Source: Bacteroidota bacterium
GTDB lineage: Bacteria; Bacteroidota; Bacteroidia; Flavobacteriales; Flavobacteriaceae
Direction of reading: 5' to 3'
Assembly (NCBI GenBank): GCA_023427845.1
Contig: JAEYZX010000177.1
Span: forward strand, 1-30,008
DNA length: 30,008 bases
How positions within the stretch are numbered: the first letter of the stretch is position 1; each line of letters begins with the position of its first letter. Shown piece after piece: positions 21,574 through 28,286 of the stretch. Below the pieces are notes generated by a model, which did no database searches, was not told where the DNA came from, and saw nothing but the letters and a program-made list of their open reading frames with translations. Made by a program: the position numbers and the translations under genes.

Positions 21574-23121
21574 TTATTCTTCTTTAGCACGTCGTTTACC
21601 CATAAAATAGCTGATCACAAAATATCCGGCCAGTACAATAAGGAAATATTTAAGATAAGACACACGTTCGCCTTCACCGCTTACGGTCGTGAATACGCGG
21701 TCCCAGCGCACTTTACTTAAACCAGATTTATTCGGGTCGATGCTCATCCAGATAAATACAGGTTTTCCAACAACATGGTCTTCGGGAACAAATCCCCAAT
21801 AGCGGCTGTCCTCCGAATTGTGGCGGTTGTCACCCATCATCCAGTAATAGTCCTGTTTGAAGGTATAGGATGTGGCGACCTGGCCGTTAATCCTGATTTC
21901 TTCGCCATTTACCTTTAGGTCATTGTGTTCGTATTCGGTGATGATCATTTTGTAATATGGAAGCGATTCTGCCGTCAGTGCAACTGTCTTCCCGCGCTGC
22001 GGAATATAGATCGCGGGCATGTTATCGCGGTTTCCTTTGCCATTTTGCGGAAACACATCTTCGGTTCCTGTTTCGATGTTTCGTGTGACAGAAACGATTC
22101 CGGGTGTATTTTGCAGTCGCGCCGCTGCTTCCTCTGTCATCGATTGAATGACAAGTAGGTCACGCTTTTCGCTTATAAATCCGGCTTGGTCGGTGACGTC
22201 GAGTTCCTGCAGAAGTGAAACCAGGTCGATGGAAGTTTTTCCGTCAAAAGTAACCGAATAGGAATATTGCGGTTTTGCACGCTCAGGAAATTCCAATGGT
22301 TTACCGTTATTATAAACTACGCCATTTCGTATTGACACGCTGTCGCCGGGGATTCCGACACAACGTTTTACATAATTTGACTTTTTGTCGATTGGTTTAT
22401 CGGCACGTCGTCCGGAACGATCGCGGAATTTAAAAACGGTATCAACCGGCCAGTTGAAAACAACGATGTCATTCCGTTCAATTTTGTCTGTTCCCGGCAA
22501 ACGGAAATACGGAAGTTGCGGCCATTTGGTATATGATTTTGTCTTTACAATCGGAATTGTATCGTGAACCATCGGAAGCGCAACCGTTGTCATCGGCGTG
22601 CGTGCGCCATACTGGTACTTGCTAACAAAAAGGAAATCGCCTACTAGCAGTGATTTTTCCAACGATGATGTTGGGATCGTGAAGGGCTGCATCACATAAG
22701 TATGGACAACCGTTGCAACAATGATAGCAAAAAGCAGCGAACTTATGGTATCACCTGTTTTCGAAAGTGGCCTTAGGCTTCGGTCGGAGATGTAATTCAG
22801 CGGCTGTGAATAATTGACAACGTAAATATAAATTCCCAACGTTACGATTCCCAAAATGGTATCGGTAGTCGAGTTTCTTCCGAAGCTGCGCAGTGTTTCG
22901 ACCCAAATCACCGGAAACATGATCAGGTTTACGATTGGTATAAACAGCAAGATTGTCCACCAGGTGGGGCGGTTAATGATTTTCATCAGAACAATCGCGT
23001 TGTAGACCGGAACGGCGGCTTCCCATCTTTTGTAACCGGCGGCTTCATATAAACGCCAGGTACCTGCAAAATGAACGATTTGTATAATCAAGAAAAAAAG
23101 TAACCATTGCTCTATTGTCAT
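21574..23121 (-). CDS. lepB: Signal peptidase I, long flavobacterial form
   Basis: A 515-residue leader peptidase, which removes signal peptides at the outer face of the inner membrane. About 120 extra N-terminal residues form membrane helices (about 5-20, 55-75, 86-103) before the usual anchor (about 126-143). Catalytic Ser153 lies in FTIPTSSLEKSLLVGD (Met after the Ser replaced by Leu), Lys252 in NYVKRCVGIPGDS, and the conserved GDNRHNSEDSRYWG is at 430-443. Between box D and box E sits an insert of about 150 residues (about 280-425), and a C-terminal membrane helix (about 489-507) ends the protein. E. coli LepB is about 320 residues. It is 21 bases after dapB and one base before the wbqC-like gene. 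Confidence 0.95.
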   Translation of the reverse strand: MTIEQWLLFFLIIQIVHFAGTWRLYEAAGYKRWEAAVPVYNAIVLMKIINRPTWWTILLFIPIVNLIMFPVIWVETLRSFGRNSTTDTILGIVTLGIYIYVVNYSQPLNYISDRSLRPLSKTGDTISSLLFAIIVATVVHTYVMQPFTIPTSSLEKSLLVGDFLFVSKYQYGARTPMTTVALPMVHDTIPIVKTKSYTKWPQLPYFRLPGTDKIERNDIVVFNWPVDTVFKFRDRSGRRADKPIDKKSNYVKRCVGIPGDSVSIRNGVVYNNGKPLEFPERAKPQYSYSVTFDGKTSIDLVSLLQELDVTDQAGFISEKRDLLVIQSMTEEAAARLQNTPGIVSVTRNIETGTEDVFPQNGKGNRDNMPAIYIPQRGKTVALTAESLPYYKMIITEYEHNDLKVNGEEIRINGQVATSYTFKQDYYWMMGDNRHNSEDSRYWGFVPEDHVVGKPVFIWMSIDPNKSGLSKVRWDRVFTTVSGEGERVSYLKYFLIVLAGYFVISYFMGKRRAKEE

Positions 23122-23142
23122 CGTGTTGGATTTTTATTCTTT

Positions 23143-23844
23143 CTATTTTAAGTTTAATACGTCTTTCATCGTGAAAGTACCGGTTTTTCCAATCAGCCAT
23201 TCGGCTGCTATAATCGCGCCGAGTGCAAATCCTTCACGGCTGTGGGCGGTATGTTTGAGTTCGATGCTGTCTACATTGCTGTCGTAAAAAACATTATGCG
23301 TTCCTGGGACGTTTTCAATTCGTTTGGCCTCAATCAGGATTTCATCGTCTTTTGCATTGTCGAGCGCCCAACTCGAATAATCCGACTTTTCGATGATCCC
23401 TTTTGCCAATGAGATTGCGGTACCGCTTGGCGCATCGAGTTTTTGGGTGTGATGCGTCTCCTCGATATGGACCTTATATTCAGGAAATTTCGACATAATT
23501 TCGGCCAAATATTCATTAAGGCTGAAGAATATGTTTACGCCCAGGCTGAAGTTGGAACCATAAATGAAGGCACCTTTCCTGTCTTCGCACAAGCCGGCTA
23601 CGGTATGAAAATGCTCTAACCAACCGGTGGTTCCTGAAACAACCGGTATTCCGGAATTGAGGCAGGTGGAAATGTTGGCTACAGCCGCATCAGGAATGCT
23701 GAAATCAATAGCGACATCTGCAGTTTCCAATTGGTCGTAATCATTGTGACTTGTTTTCCTCAAAACGATATCATGACCGCGTTCGAGCGCTATCTGCTCG
23801 ATTACTTTACCCATTTTGCCGTATCCAAGTAATGCGATTTTCAT
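23143..23844 (-). CDS. dapB: 4-hydroxy-tetrahydrodipicolinate reductase
   Basis: A 233-residue DapB, which reduces the DapA product with NAD(P)H on the way to diaminopimelate (peptidoglycan) and lysine. Seen: the Rossmann motif LLGYGKMGK (5-13), DFSIPDA, SGTTGW (70-75), the catalytic segment EETHHTQKLDAPSGTA (His131/132, Lys135) and a C-terminal TAHSREGFALGAIIAAEWL. It is about 40 residues shorter than the E. coli enzyme, a common length in Bacteroidota. Its start overlaps the DUF5683 stop by four bases (ATGA). Confidence 0.97.
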   Translation of the reverse strand: MKIALLGYGKMGKVIEQIALERGHDIVLRKTSHNDYDQLETADVAIDFSIPDAAVANISTCLNSGIPVVSGTTGWLEHFHTVAGLCEDRKGAFIYGSNFSLGVNIFFSLNEYLAEIMSKFPEYKVHIEETHHTQKLDAPSGTAISLAKGIIEKSDYSSWALDNAKDDEILIEAKRIENVPGTHNVFYDSNVDSIELKHTAHSREGFALGAIIAAEWLIGKTGTFTMKDVLNLK

Positions 23845-24398
23845 TTGAAACTGTAATTTATTGCAACTCCAAGCTGTGGTTTATAAGTCAGTTCGTCCTG
23901 GTATACATGCGGTGTCATCGATAAGCGTTCACTGACGTTGAATTGTTTTAGATGGGCGGCGACGTTGGCTTCGACAATGTTCAAAACATACACGCCAACG
24001 GCAACCAACAGCGACAGGTCGCGGTTTCTTTGATGGTACCTTTGCGCACGGATAAGCCTGTTATCGTCGAGAAATGTGAATTCATCGTCGCGGAAACCGG
24101 AGAGACGACGCTTGTAAGCATCTCGGTAGTCGTGATACTTCGTATTGTTCCATGAATAGGCGTAAAGGCTTGCGCCGATTCCGGCATAGACCAAAGGTAT
24201 TTTCCAGTAATCTTTGTTGTACGCCTGACCAAGTCCGGGTACGACTGCCGAATAAAATGCGGCTTTTGAAGGTCGCAGTGGATCGATGGCATCATCGTTT
24301 ATCGAATCCTGCGCAACGACAAGTTCAGTTTGCTGTGCGCGAAGCGCCGCCGGAACCAGCATGAAAAAAATAAAAAATATGGCGGCTGTTATTTTCAC
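23841..24398 (-). CDS. DUF5683 family exported protein
   Basis: A 185-residue protein with a signal peptide (about 1-21, ending LRAQ) and the DUF5683 hallmark DPLRPSKAAFYSAVVPGLGQAYNKDYWKIPLVYAGIGASLYAYSWN, written here in the order seen, with two hydrophobic helices (about 65-80 and 128-147). Such proteins are common in Bacteroidota near parB and dapB and have no established function; an envelope location is likely. It is embedded between parB and dapB with four-base overlaps on both sides, so its production is tied to theirs. Confidence 0.88.
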   Translation of the reverse strand: MKITAAIFFIFFMLVPAALRAQQTELVVAQDSINDDAIDPLRPSKAAFYSAVVPGLGQAYNKDYWKIPLVYAGIGASLYAYSWNNTKYHDYRDAYKRRLSGFRDDEFTFLDDNRLIRAQRYHQRNRDLSLLVAVGVYVLNIVEANVAAHLKQFNVSERLSMTPHVYQDELTYKPQLGVAINYSFK

Positions 24399-25294
24399 GA
24401 GCCTTTGATCAGTTTGACAATGCGATTGAAATCTTCTGCGGAATGGAATGGGATCGTAATTTTACCTTTTCCGTTGGTTGCGACCTTTACGTCGACTTTA
24501 GCTCCAAAATAACCGGTAATTGCTTTTTTGTCTTCTTCTTCGATTGTAAACGAAGCTGATTTCGTTTTTGCTGGTTTTGGCTTGAGGCTTTCCTGATAAT
24601 TTTTGACAAGCTGTTCGGTTTCGCGAACTGACAGATTCTGGCTGACGATTTTTTGATAGATGTTCGTTTGAGCATCATGATCGTCGATATTGATGATTGC
24701 CCGACCGTGGCCCATACTGATGAAACCATCGCGAATGCCGGTTTGAATGATTGGATCGAGTTTGAGTAAACGGAGGTAATTTGCTATCGTTGAACGTTTT
24801 TTGCCAACGCGCTCGCTCATCTGCTCCTGCGTAAGCTGGATTTCGTCAATAAGTCGCTGGTACGACAATGCAATCTCGATCGGATCAAGATCGTGGCGCT
24901 GAATGTTTTCGACAAGCGCCATTGTAAGGGATTCGTTGTCGTTAGCGATGCGCACATAAGCAGGTATTGTTTTTAATCCCGCAAGTTTTGATGCGCGCAA
25001 ACGCCTTTCTCCTGATATCAACTGGTATTTATTGAAATCAAGTTTCCGGACAGTGATCGGCTGAATCACGCCAAGTTCACGGATCGATCCCGAAAGTTCC
25101 TGAAGTGCTTCCTCATTGAAGTTGCTCCTTGGCTGGAACGGGTTTATTTCTATCGCATCAAGTTCGAGTTCGATTATATTCCCGACGACTTTGTCTGCGT
25201 TCTTATCGTCAACACTTTGGATATTGTTTTCGGGATCTTTCAGCAACGCCGACAATCCTCTTCCCAATGCCTGTTTTTTTACTGCCTGTGCCAT
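24395..25294 (-). CDS. parB: Chromosome partitioning protein ParB
   Basis: A 299-residue ParB/Spo0J protein, which binds parS sites, spreads as a CTP-dependent clamp and works with ParA in chromosome segregation. Seen: LGRGLSALL (10-18), the CTP-binding region with ISGERRLRASKLAGL (GERRLRA at 95-101), ENIQRHDLDPIE (129-140), a helix-turn-helix (about 153-177, LTQEQMSERVGKKRSTIANYL), GHGRAI and a C-terminal dimerisation segment. Spacing to parA is 5 bases. No 16-base parS palindrome was recognised in this window. Confidence 0.97.
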   Translation of the reverse strand: MAQAVKKQALGRGLSALLKDPENNIQSVDDKNADKVVGNIIELELDAIEINPFQPRSNFNEEALQELSGSIRELGVIQPITVRKLDFNKYQLISGERRLRASKLAGLKTIPAYVRIANDNESLTMALVENIQRHDLDPIEIALSYQRLIDEIQLTQEQMSERVGKKRSTIANYLRLLKLDPIIQTGIRDGFISMGHGRAIINIDDHDAQTNIYQKIVSQNLSVRETEQLVKNYQESLKPKPAKTKSASFTIEEEDKKAITGYFGAKVDVKVATNGKGKITIPFHSAEDFNRIVKLIKGS

Positions 25295-25299
25295 AGCGT

Positions 25300-26064
25300 T
25301 TATGAGTTTTTCTTTATGATTTCCTGTGCCAAAAGTAAATAGTTGGTCGCGCCTTTACTAGTTGCATCGTAGTTGATTATACTTTCCCCGAAACTTGGTG
25401 CCTCACTTAGTTTTACGTTGCGTTGAATGATTGTTTCAAAAACCATATCATGGAAATGTTTTTGTACTTCTTCGACAACTTGATTTGAAAGCCGGAGCCT
25501 TGAATCGTACATTGTAAGTAAAAGCCCTTCTATATCAAGTCCAGGATTGTGTATTTTTTGCACACTTTTGATTGTGTTCAATAATTTTCCCAAACCTTCA
25601 AGTGCGAAATATTCACATTGAATAGGGATTACAACCGAGTCGGCTGCAGTTAGTGCGTTTAATGTTAGTAAGCCCAATGACGGAGCGCAATCGATCAAAA
25701 TATAATCGTATTGATCCTTGATTTCGGCCAGCGCCTGTTTGAGCATGTATTCGCGGTTTTCTTTATCGACAAGTTCGATTTCGATGGCGACAAGGTCGAT
25801 ATGCGCCGGAATCACGTCAACGTTTGGCGCCGTACATTGAAGAACTGCATCCAAAGCTGAAATGCTATGCTCTAAAACCTGATAAGTACCTTTGTCGATT
25901 TGTTCAATGTCGATGCCAAGTCCCGAGCTTGCGTTGGCTTGTGGATCGGCATCAATAAGCAATACTTTTTTTTCTAAAACACCCAGCGAAGCAGCTAAAT
26001 TTACCGAAGTCGTAGTCTTTCCCACGCCGCCTTTCTGGTTTGCGATTGCAATAATTTTGCCCAT
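25300..26064 (-). CDS. parA: Chromosome partitioning ATPase ParA (Soj)
   Basis: A 254-residue ParA-type ATPase: the deviant Walker A KGGVGKTT (11-18) near the start, LLIDADPQANASSGLG and YILIDCAPSLGLLTLNAL, the length of a chromosomal Soj without the N-terminal DNA-binding domain of plasmid ParA. It leads the operon parA-parB-DUF5683-dapB-lepB-wbqC-like, and a promoter with both -33 and -7 elements lies 24 bases upstream of the ATG. Confidence 0.97.
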   Translation of the reverse strand: MGKIIAIANQKGGVGKTTTSVNLAASLGVLEKKVLLIDADPQANASSGLGIDIEQIDKGTYQVLEHSISALDAVLQCTAPNVDVIPAHIDLVAIEIELVDKENREYMLKQALAEIKDQYDYILIDCAPSLGLLTLNALTAADSVVIPIQCEYFALEGLGKLLNTIKSVQKIHNPGLDIEGLLLTMYDSRLRLSNQVVEEVQKHFHDMVFETIIQRNVKLSEAPSFGESIINYDATSKGATNYLLLAQEIIKKNS

Positions 26065-26087
26065 TTAATAGTTTGGAATTTAAGCCG

Positions 26088-26117
26088 TAAAAATACAATT
26101 ATTTACCGTTTTATCAA
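26088..26117 (-). promoter_or_regulatory. parA operon promoter
   Basis: On the minus strand TTG (26115-26117), a 19-base spacer and TATTTTTA (26088-26095), seven of eight to TAnnTTTG, 23 bases before the parA ATG. It is the best two-part promoter match in the window and has the expected spacing. The palindrome ATTGTTAACAAT lies 6 bases upstream of the -33 element. Confidence 0.6.
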
Positions 26118-26218
26118 CGCTAAATTGTTAACAATAGTTAAGTTTCTGGGCTGTTTGGTTTTATGATTTTATGCGTTTTTCCTGCAGTTTTATTAATTGT
26201 GGAGGCGCTATCTTACAT

Positions 26219-26250
26219 AACCCTTTCAGGGTTTAAACCCTGAAAGGGTT
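26219..26250. repeat. 32-base perfect palindrome
   Basis: AACCCTTTCAGGGTTT is followed directly by its exact reverse complement AAACCCTGAAAGGGTT. It lies between the SDR gene end and the parA promoter. On neither strand is it followed by a T-run, so it is not a textbook terminator. Confidence 0.95.
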
Positions 26251-26354
26251 GAAGTAAAAAGATCTGCTGGAAAACCCGGTTCGTTCGCGTCGTCAAAGTA
26301 CGAAGTTTAACAGCAACCCTACAGGACATCAAATTATTTGGGAGGGTTCCCCGG

Positions 26355-26424
26355 TAGGAGCGCGTGCGTTAGCGATGGAAGCAAGTACCGCGTACTGCGG
26401 ACAGCGCGGGCCGAAGGCAACGCC
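26355..26424. repeat. Short quasi-palindromic intergenic element, copy c
   Basis: A 70-base element starting TAGGAGC and ending AGGCAACGCC, one base before the stop codon of the SDR gene; it aligns without gaps to copy a. The central stem is GTAC-CGC-GTAC (26385-26395), so the pair C-G of copy a is T-A here, a compensatory change. Confidence 0.85.
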
Positions 26425-26425
26425 A

Positions 26426-27301
26426 TTACTTCTTACCCTTGATCATTGCCTCAAGCATGTCCCACATTTCCTCGGGGATTTGCTCAAGCATATTGAACTG
26501 GCCTGCGCCTTTAAGCCATTCACCACCGTCAATAGTTATGACTTCGCCGTTTATATAGGCCGAAAAATCGGATACTAGATAGGCAGCTAGATTAGCGAGT
26601 TCTTGATGGTCGCCCACGCGGTTGAGCGGAACTTTTTTTGCCATGTCGAACTTCTCTGCCAAATCGCCCGGCAGCAGCCTGTCCCATGCGCCTTTTGTAG
26701 GAAAAGGTCCCGGTGCGATTGCATTCGAACGTATGCCATATTTTGCCCATTCCACTGCCAGACTCCGGGTCATTGCAAGAACTCCTGCTTTTGCCGTTGC
26801 ACTTGGAACAACATACGCAGATCCCGTCCAGGCATATGTAGTTACGATATTTAAGATTGTTGTTGATTGCTGCTTAACATCTATCCAATGTTTTCCGAAC
26901 GCAAGCGTACAATTTTTGGAGCCTTTCAACACAATATCGATTATCGTATCAAACGCATTTGCCGAGAGTCGTTCGGTGGGCGAAATGAAATTTCCGGCTG
27001 CATTGTTCAGCAATACATCGACCCGTCCGAATTCAGTGAGTACCGTTTGCAGCATATTTTCCACCTCAGAATAATGTCGGACGTCGCATTGAACAGCCAG
27101 ACATGTGCCTCCTGTTGACTGCTCCAACTCGGATGCCGTATTTTTGAGTTTGTCGATATCGCGGGAAGTGATTGCAACTTTTGCGCCGAGTTCCATGAAG
27201 TAGTGGGTCATCGCTTTTCCAAGACCGCTTCCGCCGCCTGTTACAATGATCACTTTTTCGGCCAACGCATCGTCGCGAAGCATTTTTGCTTTAAAATCCA
27301 T
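26426..27301 (-). CDS. SDR family oxidoreductase, 2,4-dienoyl-CoA reductase type
   Basis: A 291-residue short-chain dehydrogenase. Seen: VTGGGSGLG (20-28), LLNNAAGNF (97-105), TTYAWTGSAYVVPSATAKAGVLAMTRSLAVEW in order from 154, and PGPFPTKGAWDRL. The usual YxxxK has Ser in the Tyr place (SATAK, Lys171), and Tyr156 sits earlier, as in mitochondrial 2,4-dienoyl-CoA reductases. This favours NADPH reduction of 2,4-dienoyl-CoA in unsaturated fatty-acid breakdown; a related peroxisomal-type trans-2-enoyl-CoA reductase cannot be excluded. It may be expressed with the SRPBCC gene 70 bases upstream, but a possible promoter (27321-27328) lies in the gap. Confidence 0.87.
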   Translation of the reverse strand: MDFKAKMLRDDALAEKVIIVTGGGSGLGKAMTHYFMELGAKVAITSRDIDKLKNTASELEQSTGGTCLAVQCDVRHYSEVENMLQTVLTEFGRVDVLLNNAAGNFISPTERLSANAFDTIIDIVLKGSKNCTLAFGKHWIDVKQQSTTILNIVTTYAWTGSAYVVPSATAKAGVLAMTRSLAVEWAKYGIRSNAIAPGPFPTKGAWDRLLPGDLAEKFDMAKKVPLNRVGDHQELANLAAYLVSDFSAYINGEVITIDGGEWLKGAGQFNMLEQIPEEMWDMLEAMIKGKK

Positions 27302-27320
27302 CTCATTTATTTTAGTTTGC

Positions 27321-27328
27321 TAAAGATA
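27321..27328 (-). promoter_or_regulatory. Possible -7 element of the SDR gene (TATCTTTA)
   Basis: Seven of eight match to TAnnTTTG on the minus strand, 19 bases before the SDR ATG, with TTG about 23 bases further upstream. A candidate only. Confidence 0.4.
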
Positions 27329-27371
27329 GCAGAAGTTTATGACGGATTTTCCAACTATATAAATTAAGTCA

Positions 27372-27806
27372 TCAATTTTGCGTTTCGAAATATGAAGCAA
27401 GTGCCTCATTAACGAAGTAATCCCAGCCACCTAAAAAATTTTCTCTGGCGAATTCAGGTCCGGCAGGCGCGATAGTTTCAAGCCCGCTGTGCGTTAACCG
27501 AAGCCTCGTTCCGGCGTTCTCAGGGAATAGTTCCCATGAAACAAGTGAATTGCCGGGCAGTCCATCGTAACGCCAGGTGTACGACAGTATTCTGTTTTCC
27601 ACAACTTTTGTGACCTCGCAAAGGTGAAGAAATTTCGGATCGTCGGGCTCGCCGCCCATGAAACTGAATTTAAACCCTTCAACAGCGTTGAATTCGGGTA
27701 ACTTGAAATACCAGTGTTTTAGATGTTCATTATTGGTCAGTGCCTGCCACAGTTTACTTGGCGGAATATTGAAATAGCGTTCGATGACAACAGGTTGTGT
27801 ATCCAT
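27372..27806 (-). CDS. SRPBCC (AHSA1-like) domain protein
   Basis: A 144-residue single-domain protein of the START/SRPBCC superfamily, AHSA1-like: it opens with VVIERYFNIPPSKLWQALTNNEHLKHWYF, and has WELFPENAGTRLRLTHSGLE and a C-terminal GGWDYFVNEALASYFE. The fold forms a hydrophobic ligand cavity; bacterial members have varied or unknown ligands, and the Hsp90-activator name should not be taken as function. It is cytoplasmic, with no signal peptide. It lies 70 bases upstream of the SDR gene on the same strand, and a terminator for the preceding gene overlaps its upstream region. Confidence 0.88.
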   Translation of the reverse strand: MDTQPVVIERYFNIPPSKLWQALTNNEHLKHWYFKLPEFNAVEGFKFSFMGGEPDDPKFLHLCEVTKVVENRILSYTWRYDGLPGNSLVSWELFPENAGTRLRLTHSGLETIAPAGPEFARENFLGGWDYFVNEALASYFETQN

Positions 27807-27832
27807 TTTTAAATTTTGTTAAATTAAATGTA

Positions 27833-27862
27833 CAAAAAAACCTGCAGCGATTGCTACAGGTT
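27833..27862 (-). terminator. Terminator of the small membrane protein gene
   Basis: On the minus strand a 10-base stem with one mismatch, AACCTGTAGC (27853-27862) with GCTGCAGGTT (27839-27848) around a 4-base loop, runs into seven T residues. It lies 20 bases past the stop of the gene at 27883-28158 and also just upstream of the SRPBCC gene. Confidence 0.85.
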
Positions 27863-27882
27863 AATTTCGTGCATGTGGTGAA

Positions 27883-28158
27883 TTATCCTAAAAAACTGCC
27901 CGAATCTTCGCCATCGTCATATTTATCGCTGCCTTCCACTTTAACCAGTTTGTTGTAAATACCCAGCAGTAAAAATGATGGAGCCCATTGACCTACAAAA
28001 AGCGCAGTTTTATCTTTTCCCATTAATTTCAACGAAGCTGAAACCGCCATCGATCCCAATGCTGCCCACAGGAATAAGTCGGATGGTAATTTGGCTGTTT
28101 GCTGTTCTATAGCTTTTGCTACTGGTCCTTCTGAATGATCGTCTTTTAAGATAGCCAT
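27883..28158 (-). CDS. Small two-helix membrane protein, unknown function
   Basis: A 91-residue protein with a hydrophilic N-terminus (MAILKDDHSEGPVAKAIEQQ), two hydrophobic segments (about 28-46 LFLWAALGSMAVSASLKLM and 52-69 ALFVGQWAPSFLLLGIYNKL) and an acidic C-terminus (KYDDGEDSGSFLG). No catalytic motif is visible. I do not recognise a named family, although the composition and its own terminator make it a real gene. A near-consensus TAACTTTA (28203-28210, minus strand) may be its promoter. Confidence 0.75.
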   Translation of the reverse strand: MAILKDDHSEGPVAKAIEQQTAKLPSDLFLWAALGSMAVSASLKLMGKDKTALFVGQWAPSFLLLGIYNKLVKVEGSDKYDDGEDSGSFLG

Positions 28159-28202
28159 AACGTAAATTTTTTTAATTAGTAATTGATTTTTAGCTTATAT
28201 AG

Positions 28203-28210
28203 TAAAGTTA
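28203..28210 (-). promoter_or_regulatory. Possible -7 element of the small membrane protein gene (TAACTTTA)
   Basis: Seven of eight match to TAnnTTTG on the minus strand, 44 bases before the ATG, in a 128-base AT-rich gap. No convincing -33 element. Weak. Confidence 0.3.
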
Positions 28211-28286
28211 AGCATCAATTATTACGTCATTTTACATCATTCTGTTAATTAGTGGTAACATTTCGTTAAAACCTAAATTGCGTTTC

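Larger units (their letters stand above)
26065..26425. other. 361-base gap upstream of parA
   Basis: In the parA direction this gap contains the short quasi-palindromic element (26355-26424), a 32-base perfect palindrome (26219-26250), the small palindrome ATTGTTAACAAT (26124-26135) and the parA promoter (26088-26117). No gene or known RNA is seen in it. Confidence 0.65.
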
